DNA from: Bombyx mori
Lineage: Eukaryota > Arthropoda > Insecta > Lepidoptera > Bombycidae
Length of the DNA stretch: 64,000 nt
NCBI RefSeq assembly: GCF_030269925.1
Contig: NC_085130.1
Coordinates: 12,501 to 76,500 of the forward strand
Direction of reading: 5' to 3'
Position 1 is the stretch's first letter, and the number at the start of each line of letters is the position of its first letter. Of the stretch, positions 30,001-37,431 are shown one piece after another. The notes under the pieces are model-generated. The model worked only from the letters and a program-made list of their open reading frames with translations, did no database searches and was not told the origin of the DNA. The translations under genes and the position numbers were made by a program.

Positions 30001-30255
30001 GTCGATCCTAGCCGCGACGTACCCGGGTCCCCTGGCCACCATATCCAAGGGGGGTAACGCCGCGGACTGTCTCAGTACGATGGCCACGGAGCCGTCGACG
30101 TCCCCGATCCAGCAGTCCTGGTCGGTGGGGACGAAGTACGGCTCCGCGGCGACAGCGACGTCGATTGACCACTCCGCCATGGTGTGGACGAGGAGATCCT
30201 GTGCCCTGGCGGAGTGGTTCAAATTGCACTGGAGGAAGCGGTGGACGCAACCCAT
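27007..30255 (-). CDS. e6 ORF2: endonuclease-reverse transcriptase (1082 aa)
   Basis: An intact S2 ORF2 starting in TAATG at 30255. EN, RT and terminal knuckle are as in e3. A single C-to-T change on the plus strand at 29327 gives Lys at residue 310 (EIAKLREEC) in the linker between the endonuclease and RT domains, not at a catalytic site. Activity is plausible. Confidence 0.92.
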   Translation of the reverse strand: MGCVHRFLQCNLNHSARAQDLLVHTMAEWSIDVAVAAEPYFVPTDQDCWIGDVDGSVAIVLRQSAALPPLDMVARGPGYVAARIDGTVVIGAYFSPNRSLAEFERFLGGLEALLHRLGSRPVIVAGDFNAKCTAWGSPRTDARGEALSEWAIATGLCLLNRGTVATCVRWNGESHVDVTFASPSAVRRTRGWRVLEGAETLSDHRYVRFELSASSLSSSSAAGARGEEELPQGAPRSFPRWALKRMNKELLMEAAAVAAWAPKPARLADVDAEVDWFRGTMANICDAAMPRVGPRAPRGGSFWWSPEIAKLREECVRARRRSARHRRRRRRDAAFAETAAQLHADCRQKQTALQLAIGEAKKQSMKTLLESLDEDPWGRPYKMVRRKLQPWALPVTERLQPRQLREIVAALFPPAAGGDFEPPQMDATWGTPPRRPSVPAAEEPPPPITGAEIHAAVSRMRAKDAAPGPDGVHGRVWSLAFEALGDRLGGLFEACLESGRFPSKWKTGRLVLLRKDGRPADSPAGYRPIVLLDEAGKMLERIVAARIVRHLTETGPDLSAEQYGFREGRSTIDAILRVRALSDEAVSRGGVAMALSLDVRNAFNTLPWSVIAGALEYHGVPAYLRRLIGSYLEGRSIQCIGHGGAMFRFPVERGVPQGSVLGPLLWNIGYDWVLRGVIRGPLPGLSVICYADDTLVVAPGRDYRESARLACAGVAHVVTRIRRLGLEVALDKTQALLFHGPGRAPPLGAHLVIGGVRVGVGVTGLRYLGLELDGRWNFRAHFEKLGPRLMATAGSLSRLLPNVGGPDQVARRLYMGVVRSMALYGAPVWCHALTRENVAALRRPQRAIAVRAIRGYRTVSFEAACLLAGAPPWDLEAEALAADYRWRSDLRSRGEGRPSEGVVRARRLHSRRSVLEAWSRRLADPSAGLRTVEAVRPVLADWVGRDRGCLTFRLTQMLTGHGCFGRYLHKIAGREPTAQCHHCADRDEEDTAEHTLARCSGFDEQRAALVAVIGEDLSLPRVVATMLGSDASWKAMLDFCESTISQKEAAERERESSSLSAPIRRRRAGGRRREYARTSRPL

Positions 30256-32618
30256 TACGGGGCTACGTCCATCGCTCCCTCGTCTGTCCCGCCCTGCGGC
30301 TCGTCTGGTGCCGCGGCGGGAACTGACTCACCGGCTGCCCTTATTGCAGCCGGCCTCTCCTTCTTTTTATTTTTCTTGCCGCCCCTCCTCGTTTTGGTAG
30401 AGGAGGGGGCGGACTTACACGCCGGGCCCCCGGCCCGGTGGTCGGCCTTCCTTTTAGCCGCGTCGCACAAGACGCAGTGCGGCGCGGCTGTGGTGCAGGA
30501 GGCTGCCTTGTGCCCCGGTTGGCCGCAGCGGAAACACAGATCGCTGCGGTCCACGGTCGAGGGGCACTTGGCGAGGCCGTGGCCGGTGCCGAAGCACCGA
30601 AGACAACGCCACGGCCTGCTCTCCTGCAGTTGCACGTGGGCCACTACCCAGCCCACGCGCAGCCATCCAGGGCTGTCCGAAGGCCGACCCTGTGGAGGGG
30701 TGGCCAGGAGGTTCGCCGTTACTACCGGGCAACGCGCCCACGCCGTCCGGGTTCCGGAGTACGTCGCCCGGAGCTCCCCGACTTTGACGTCGGCGAGGGC
30801 GCAGTTGCCCTGCGACGCGATGGCCGCGGCGACCTCCTCTTTCGTGGCGCACTCGTCGAGGCCCGTGATTTTTACTTCCCCCATCTTCACGGGCCGCGCG
30901 ATGCGCACCACCTCGGGGTCCGGCAGGATCTCCCTCAGCCGGGCCGCCAATTTTTCGGCCGCGGCGTTTGTGTTGGGGCCGGGGCACTCTATAAGACGAG
31001 CCCCGTTGGCCGTCTGCCGGACCTTGATGCCCCCCTCCACGCCGAGGGCGTCCACATTCACGCCGCCGCGCGCCTGGGTCATCACCTCGTGGTAGGTGAT
31101 GCCCCGTTCTTTAGCGGCCGGCAGCAGCTCTACGACTACTGCAGCCGACCGCGGGGCGCGCGGCCTCCTTCGTCCAGGTCGGCCCCTCGGCTCCGCTCGA
31201 CCCTCTTGGCGGGGAGCGGTGGCCGCAGGGGCGGGCTTGGGGCGCGGCGCGGCAGGCACCGCTACCTTTTTGGGCCCTCGCCGCACCACCGTCGTCCAGG
31301 CCTCATTCATGTTGGCCGGGGCGGGGGGCAGTGGGCGGGGCTGGGGGGTCGGTGCCGGTTTGGCGGCGTTGACGCCCCCCTTCTTCTTGTTACGGCTCCT
31401 GCCGGGCCCTGCCTTCGCAGGCTGGGGCGGGGCAGGAGCGGACGCCGGTTTTCTTGTAGGGGCCGTGGGTGCCGGCACCCCCGCAGCCGCAGGTGTAGGT
31501 CTAGCCGCAGCGGAAGTTCGCGCGGGTGTTGTTTTTATCTTCTGGCTGGGCTGCACCTTCCTGCGGGGCGCCGGCACAGGCGCACTGCTTTTCGCTTCAT
31601 GGGCGAGGGGCGGTCTCGCGCGCTCCACGTTGGAGCTACGTGCCTCCTGTATTAGGAGCTGCCGCCTCAGCTCCTCGGCCTCATTGGCCTCTTCGGTCTC
31701 GAGCGGAGTAGGTACAGGGGCCGAGTTGCACTGCTTCTCGATTAGGTCGTTGACCAGTGTGCGCAACTCGGCCAAGTCCACCTTCATCTGCCCGTTCTCA
31801 GCGCGAAGATGACCGTTCTCCGCGCTGATTTGGGCCAGTCGGGCGTGCAGCAGGTCCACCGATTTGCGCAGACCTTCCGTCTCCCCATCCTTGGTGCGCT
31901 CCAACACCTCTACCATTACTTCCTCCATGGAGGAGGCGGCCGATTTTAGGGCCCGCACATAGTCGCCCTTTAGGCCTGCACTCGACTTCGTCGCCACCGT
32001 AGAAACAATTTTTTGGCTGATGCCATATCTACGGAGGGGGTCATAGGGACCCACCTCTGTCAGGGAGCGCTCCAGTCGCTCGACCTCTCCAACCGTTGCC
32101 AACCGTTTATGTGCCTCACGGCAGGCGGCCCTGGACTGCGCCGAGGAGGCAGCATCCAGTCCGCAAGATGCTCTTTTGTCAAAGCCGGTGGCGGGCGACG
32201 CCGCAGCAGTCGCCGGCCCTTCCGCCAACGCCAAGTACTTTGCGCTGGTAGGCTCTCCTTCCGAGGAGTCGGACGGAGGGACAGATGCCGGCTGACGAGC
32301 CGACTTCCTCTTCCGTCTAGTGCGCTGTCGAGCACTGTCCACGAACAGCGCTGGCGTCTCCCGCCCACTGGACGCGTCGCCCCTTGCGGAGCTCCGCGCC
32401 GAGTAGAGCGAGATCAGGCTCTCGCAGCGTTCGAGGCGCACGGTGGGGACTCTGTCCCTTACGCGACCCGTGCTGTCGCCCCCTTCGTCGTGGCAATGTT
32501 TGCCCCCCCCAGAAACGGTGGGGCAGCGTGCGGCCGATTGCTCAACCGCACGGAGGGATTCTCCCCCCGCGGAGCGGGAGGTACCCTCCTGGGGTAGTAA
32601 ACTTTTTACATGTGCCAT
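30255..32618 (-). CDS. e6 ORF1: Gag-like protein (787 aa)
   Basis: Amino-acid sequence identical to the e3 Gag by direct reading: shared N-terminal motif, coiled coil, Pro/Ala-rich linker, three zinc knuckles and Lys-rich tail. Its identity to e3 over 2.36 kb points to very recent copying or to segmental duplication. Confidence 0.92.
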   Translation of the reverse strand: MAHVKSLLPQEGTSRSAGGESLRAVEQSAARCPTVSGGGKHCHDEGGDSTGRVRDRVPTVRLERCESLISLYSARSSARGDASSGRETPALFVDSARQRTRRKRKSARQPASVPPSDSSEGEPTSAKYLALAEGPATAAASPATGFDKRASCGLDAASSAQSRAACREAHKRLATVGEVERLERSLTEVGPYDPLRRYGISQKIVSTVATKSSAGLKGDYVRALKSAASSMEEVMVEVLERTKDGETEGLRKSVDLLHARLAQISAENGHLRAENGQMKVDLAELRTLVNDLIEKQCNSAPVPTPLETEEANEAEELRRQLLIQEARSSNVERARPPLAHEAKSSAPVPAPRRKVQPSQKIKTTPARTSAAARPTPAAAGVPAPTAPTRKPASAPAPPQPAKAGPGRSRNKKKGGVNAAKPAPTPQPRPLPPAPANMNEAWTTVVRRGPKKVAVPAAPRPKPAPAATAPRQEGRAEPRGRPGRRRPRAPRSAAVVVELLPAAKERGITYHEVMTQARGGVNVDALGVEGGIKVRQTANGARLIECPGPNTNAAAEKLAARLREILPDPEVVRIARPVKMGEVKITGLDECATKEEVAAAIASQGNCALADVKVGELRATYSGTRTAWARCPVVTANLLATPPQGRPSDSPGWLRVGWVVAHVQLQESRPWRCLRCFGTGHGLAKCPSTVDRSDLCFRCGQPGHKAASCTTAAPHCVLCDAAKRKADHRAGGPACKSAPSSTKTRRGGKKNKKKERPAAIRAAGESVPAAAPDEPQGGTDEGAMDVAP

Positions 32619-33458
32619 TTTTTCATAATTCCTTTTTGATTAACCAGGGGTCGGTCCCCTGGGGTCTGGTTGGTACCCTTGGGACTGGACTCCCTCCAGC
32701 CATTCATCCCATCGCCGGGCACCAGAGCTTAGGATTGGGGCATTTTTTAAAGAGGTTTACGTCCTCGCGGCCCCGTGCCTCGCGGCAGCGGCCCCCGTCC
32801 CCCACGCAGTGAGGATTACGGGTTGGCCGGCGGCCTGCCGAGTGCAACGAGCAACACGACAGACCCCCGCCCGACGCTCAAAAGAGCAACAACCACGAAG
32901 CCACGCCGGTATACCGGTACCCCCCTCTGGAGGGCGTGCCCCTGTAGCCGAAGCCGGGGACATGGCGACCAGCGGCCGGAAGATGCGTAAGCAACGCCGG
33001 CTCACTTCTCCATCGAAGGGCAGGCCAAAAGTGGCCCACCACCACCCATGGGTTACGTCCGAAACAGGTCGGACGTGACCCGAAGAAAAACAAAAAAGGG
33101 GGAAGAAGGGGAAGAGAGAGGGAGCCCGAGCGTCTCCAGGAGGAACACCCTTCAGCGAGTGAAGGGCGTGAAGAGCCCGCAACTCCCCCTGCTGGTTTTG
33201 GTCCGCGTCATCCGATCTCTTTCGTTGCAAAGCCTAACTAGGCTACCCTACTCCTACACCTAGCCTACCTACCTAACACCTAGAAATCCTTGCAACGAAA
33301 AAGACCGGACGATACCCCTGGGAGTGGGACTGTTCCCAGAGGATCCCGTTATCCGCCACCTACGGACGCGCCCGGTGGAAGTCCAGCAAAACTCCCCCAC
33401 AGACGGAGCCCCCGGCCACGCAGAGTGCGCGCCGGGGGGCCCGCCCAGGTCCCTCGGG
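32619..33458 (-). other. e6 5' UTR
   Basis: An 840-bp leader equivalent to that of e3, with the long-stem hairpin (arms at about 33211-33230 and 33290-33309) and the shorter conserved hairpins. It ends at CCCTCGGG, where the 100-bp segment is attached. Confidence 0.6.
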
Positions 33459-33558
33459 AAATGACATTTTGACGATATAACCATGGGCTCGAACGTGGTT
33501 ACTCCTTCACTGCGTACTTGATTTCATAGTTCACACCGCTAGACCAGGCGTATTGCTT
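33459..33558 (-). other. 100-bp tRNA-like (SINE-type) segment at the 5' end of e6
   Basis: Base-for-base identical to 15406-15505, with A-box-like (33546-33536) and B-box-like (33494-33486) motifs on the minus strand. Here it caps an S2 element, while the other copy caps an S1 element; the join lies exactly at the element 5' end in both cases. Confidence 0.55.
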
Positions 33559-33653
33559 AACCTAACCTAACCTAACCTAACCTAACCTAACCTAACCTAA
33601 CCTAACCTAACCTAACCTAACCTAACCTAACCTAACCTAACCTAACCTAACCT
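33559..33653. repeat. (AACCT)19 spacer between the tRNA-like segment and e7
   Basis: Nineteen perfect repeats, the same number as at 15506-15600. Confidence 0.95.
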
Positions 33654-33668
33654 TTTTTTTTTTTTTTT

Positions 33669-34182
33669 CGGGTAGAGGGCCGAACCTCCTACGAGGTCCC
33701 CGCGCAAAAGGGGCGCGCGGGGTATGTGAGACTCAACGATCTGCATGGTGTTGTGAGCAGACCGCGGGCCCAAGGATTTTAGAGCCCACCCACTAAACGA
33801 CTCCTCTGCACTCTTACACCCGACGTCCGATCCCCTCCGAGGTCAGAACCCGGATGAGGTAGGGGGGCTACCGCGGTCAACACTACAACCAGACGGCGCG
33901 GCTCACCCCAAGGACGCCCAGCCGACGGAGCCTTCGAGGCGAATCGAAGGCTCTGAAACGTCGGCCGTCTCGGTACGGCAGCCCGTCGGGCCGCCCAGAC
34001 GGTGCCGCTGGTGTCCCGGAATACCCCGCTGGACCAGAACCAGCCTGCCGGGTCGGGACGCGATACACCGTCGACCGGTCGCTCTATTCACTCCACGGCA
34101 GCGCGCTAGAGTGCTGGTAGCGCGCCGCGCGGCCTCACCCCCTCAGGTCGCCCCTTGACCTTCACCGGGGGGAGGCCGCCAC
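33669..34182 (-). other. e7 3' UTR
   Basis: S2 3' UTR nearly the same as in e3, with the CCCCGCGC/GCGCGGGG stem intact. No ORF. Confidence 0.6.
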
Positions 34183-37100
34183 CTACAGGGGCCGGGACGT
34201 ACGGGCGTATTCCCGCCTCCGGCCCCCGGCTCGACGGCGACGGATCGGTGCGGAAAGGGAAGAGCTCTCCCTCTCTCGCTCCGCCGCCTCCTTCTGCGAT
34301 ATGGTGGACTCGCAGAAGTCGAGCATCGCCTTCCAGGACGCGTCGCTGCCGAGCATCGTAGCCACGACGCGCGGCAGCGAGAGGTCCTCTCCAATGACCG
34401 CGACGAGGGCGGCGCGTTGCTCGTCGAATCCAGAGCAACGCGCCAGCGTGTGTTCCGCTGTGTCTTCCTCGTCGCGGTCCGCGCAGTGGTGGCACTGCGC
34501 CGTCGGTTCCCTTCCGGCTATCTTGTGCAAGTACCGGCCGAAACAACCATGGCCGGTAAGCATCTGCGTTAGCCGGAAGGTGAGGCATCCGCGGTCGCGG
34601 CCCACCCAGTCCGCGAGAACCGGGCGGACCGCCTCGACGGTTCGGAGGCCGGCCGACGGGTCCGCCAAGCGGCGAGACCACGCCTCCAGCACGGACCGCC
34701 GAGAGTGGAGCCTCCGCGCTCGAACTACACCTTCGCCGGGGCGCCCTTCCCCCCTAGAGCGGAGGTCGCTACGCCACCTGTAATCGGCAGCGAGCGCCTC
34801 CGCCTCCAGGTCCCAGGGTGGCGCCCCGGCGAGCAAGCACGCCGCCTCGAAGGAGACGGTGCGGTATCCTCGGATCGCCCTGACCGCGATCGCACGCTGC
34901 GGACGTCGCAGAGCCGCGACGTTCTTGCGGGTCAGGGCGCGGCACCATACGGGAGCCCCGTATAGTGCCATCGACCGCACCACCCCCATGTAGAGGCGGC
35001 GCGCCACCTGATCGGGACCCCCGACGTTTGGAAGCAGCCGGCTCAGAGAGCCGGCCGTCGCCATCAGTCGAGGGCCCAACTTCTCAAAGTGAGCGCGGAA
35101 GTTCCACCGACTATCCAGTTCGAGGCCGAGGTACCGAAGACCGGTCACCCCAACCCCGACGCGGACGCCTCCGATCACGAGGTGGGCACCCACAGGCGGC
35201 GCTCGTCCCGGCCCGTGAAAAAGCAGGGCCTGGGTTTTATCGAGCGCCACCTCGAGCCCCAACCGTCGGATCCTAGTGACGACGTGTGCCACGCCTGCGC
35301 ACGCCAGACGGGCAGACTCCCGGTAGTCCCTCCCCGGAGCCACGACCAACGTGTCGTCGGCGTAACATATTACGCTCAGCCCGGGGAGGGGACCCCGAAT
35401 GACGCCCCGCAGGACCCAGTCGTAGCCGATGTTCCACAGCAGGGGGCCCAGGACAGACCCCTGCGGAACACCGCGCTCGACGGGGAAGCGGTACATCGTC
35501 CCACCGTGTCCGATGCACTGGATCGACCTGCCCTCGAGGTAGGAGCCAATCAGTCGGCGGAGGTATGCGGGGACGCCGTGATACTCCAGCGCCCCCGCAA
35601 TCACCGACCAGGGCAGGGTGTTGAAGGCGTTCCTTACATCTAAGGATAGCGCCATCGCCACCCCGCCCCGGGATACGGCTTCGTCGGAGAGGGCCCGCAC
35701 GCGCAGAATTGCGTCGATAGTCGAGCGGCCCTCTCTGAAGCCGTATTGCTCCGCCGAAAGATCGGGACCCGTCTCGGTCAGGTGCCGGACGATGCGGGCC
35801 GCGACGATCCTCTCGAGCATCTTGCCCGCTTCGTCCAGCAACACGATGGGGCGATAGCCCGCGGGTGAGTCCGCGGGGCGCCCGTCCTTCCGCAGAAGGA
35901 CCAGTCTGCCCGTCTTCCATTTCGACGGGAACCGTCCCGACTCGAGGCACGCTTCGAAAAGCCCCCCGAGCCGGTCCCCTAGGGCCTCGAAGGCCAAGCT
36001 CCAGACCCGGCCGTGAACGCCGTCAGGGCCGGGGGCCGTGTCCTTCGCTCTCATTTTGGACACGGCCGCATGGATCTCCGCCCCCGTGATAGGGGGAGGG
36101 GGCTCCTCGGCAGCGGGAACGCTGGGGCGACGCGGAGGCGTGCCCCACGTGGCGTCCATCTGGGGGGGCTCAAAGTCTCCCCCCGCTGCTGGCGGGAAAA
36201 GCGCGGAAACTATTTCCCGCAGCTGCCGAGGCTGGAGCCGCTCGGTCACCGGGAGCGCCCACGGCTGCAGTTTCCTGCGAACCATCTTGTATGGGCGCCC
36301 CCAGGGATCTTCGTCGAGCGACTCCAGGAGAGTCTTCATGCTCTGCTTCTTGGCCTCGCCGATGGCCAGCTGCAACGCCGTCTGCTTTTGACGACAGTCA
36401 GCGTGCAGCCGGGCCGCCGTCTCCGCGAACGTTGCGTCGCGACTACGGCGGCGGCGGTGGCGTGCGCTCCGGCGGCGCGCCCTCACGCACTCCTCTCGGA
36501 GTCTTGCGATCTCGGGCGACCACCAGAATGCACCCCCACGTGGTGCTCGGGGGCCGACCCGGGGCATGGCGGCATCACAAATGTTTGCCATGGTGCCCCG
36601 GAACCAGTCGACCTCCGCATCCACGTCCGCGAGCCGCGCGGGTTTTGGCGCCCACGCAGCAACAGCGGCCGCCTCCATCAGCAACTCCTTGTTCATTCGT
36701 TTCAAGGCCCACCTGGGGAACGAACGGGGCGCACCTTGCGGGAGCTCTTCCTCACCGCGGGCGCCCGCGGCTGACGACGACGACAAGGAGGAGGCGGAGA
36801 GCTCGAATCGGACGTACCTGTGGTCCGAGAGCGTCTCCGCCCCCTCGAGTACGCGCCAGCCGCGGGTGCGGCGCACGGCGGACGGGGACGCGAACGTAAC
36901 GTCCACGTGAGATTGCCCGTTCCACCGCACGCAAGTCGCGACCGTGCCTCTGTTTAGGAGACAGAGGCCGATCGCGATCGCCCACTCCGAAAGGGCCTCG
37001 CCTCGCGCATCCGTGCGGGGGGAACCCCAAGCCGTGCACTTGGCATTGAAGTCCCCCGCGACGATGACAGGGCGGGACCCGAGGCGGTGTAAAAGCGCCT

Positions 37101-37431
37101 CGAGCCCGCCCAGAAACCGTTCGAATTCGGCGAGGCTCCTGTTCGGAGAAAAGTACGCCCCGATCACGACGGTCCCGTCGATCCTAGCCGCGACGTACCC
37201 GGGTCCCCTGGCCACCATATCCAAGGGGGGTAACGCCGCGGACTGTCTCAACACAATGGCCACGGAGCCGTCGACGTCCCCCATCCAGCAGTCCTGGTCG
37301 GTGGGGACGAAATACGGCTCCGCAGCGACAGCAACATCGATTGACCACTCCGCCATGGTGTGGACGAGGAGATCCTGTGCCCTGGCGGAGTGGTTCAAAT
37401 TACATTGGAGGAAGCGATGGACGCAACCCAT
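34183..37431 (-). CDS. e7 ORF2: endonuclease-reverse transcriptase (1082 aa)
   Basis: Intact S2 ORF2 from the TAATG at 37431. Catalytic-type residues are kept (E38, D127/N129, SDH 202-204, D598, YADD 690-693). Substitutions against e3 are scattered and mostly conservative: for example Ile to Met in CW[IM]GDVDG, Glu to Gln in NG[EQ]SHVDV, Ser to Ala in GG[SA]FWW, and Ala-Met-Phe to Thr-Met-Tyr before the GVPQGS block. Divergence with intact reading frames suggests this lineage was kept by selection before it landed here. Confidence 0.92.
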   Translation of the reverse strand: MGCVHRFLQCNLNHSARAQDLLVHTMAEWSIDVAVAAEPYFVPTDQDCWMGDVDGSVAIVLRQSAALPPLDMVARGPGYVAARIDGTVVIGAYFSPNRSLAEFERFLGGLEALLHRLGSRPVIVAGDFNAKCTAWGSPRTDARGEALSEWAIAIGLCLLNRGTVATCVRWNGQSHVDVTFASPSAVRRTRGWRVLEGAETLSDHRYVRFELSASSLSSSSAAGARGEEELPQGAPRSFPRWALKRMNKELLMEAAAVAAWAPKPARLADVDAEVDWFRGTMANICDAAMPRVGPRAPRGGAFWWSPEIARLREECVRARRRSARHRRRRSRDATFAETAARLHADCRQKQTALQLAIGEAKKQSMKTLLESLDEDPWGRPYKMVRRKLQPWALPVTERLQPRQLREIVSALFPPAAGGDFEPPQMDATWGTPPRRPSVPAAEEPPPPITGAEIHAAVSKMRAKDTAPGPDGVHGRVWSLAFEALGDRLGGLFEACLESGRFPSKWKTGRLVLLRKDGRPADSPAGYRPIVLLDEAGKMLERIVAARIVRHLTETGPDLSAEQYGFREGRSTIDAILRVRALSDEAVSRGGVAMALSLDVRNAFNTLPWSVIAGALEYHGVPAYLRRLIGSYLEGRSIQCIGHGGTMYRFPVERGVPQGSVLGPLLWNIGYDWVLRGVIRGPLPGLSVICYADDTLVVAPGRDYRESARLACAGVAHVVTRIRRLGLEVALDKTQALLFHGPGRAPPVGAHLVIGGVRVGVGVTGLRYLGLELDSRWNFRAHFEKLGPRLMATAGSLSRLLPNVGGPDQVARRLYMGVVRSMALYGAPVWCRALTRKNVAALRRPQRAIAVRAIRGYRTVSFEAACLLAGAPPWDLEAEALAADYRWRSDLRSRGEGRPGEGVVRARRLHSRRSVLEAWSRRLADPSAGLRTVEAVRPVLADWVGRDRGCLTFRLTQMLTGHGCFGRYLHKIAGREPTAQCHHCADRDEEDTAEHTLARCSGFDEQRAALVAVIGEDLSLPRVVATMLGSDASWKAMLDFCESTISQKEAAERERESSSLSAPIRRRRAGGRRREYARTSRPL

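Larger units (their letters stand above)
26471..33458 (-). mobile_element. e6: full-length S2 element, twin of e3
   Basis: The body 26493-33458 is 6966 bp, exactly the length of e3, with the same T-run of 22. The only protein difference I find from e3 is Arg310Lys in ORF2. Its 5' end differs in context: CCCTCGGG is followed by the 100-bp tRNA-like segment and then (AACCT)19, whereas e3 is followed by three repeats. Confidence 0.9.
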
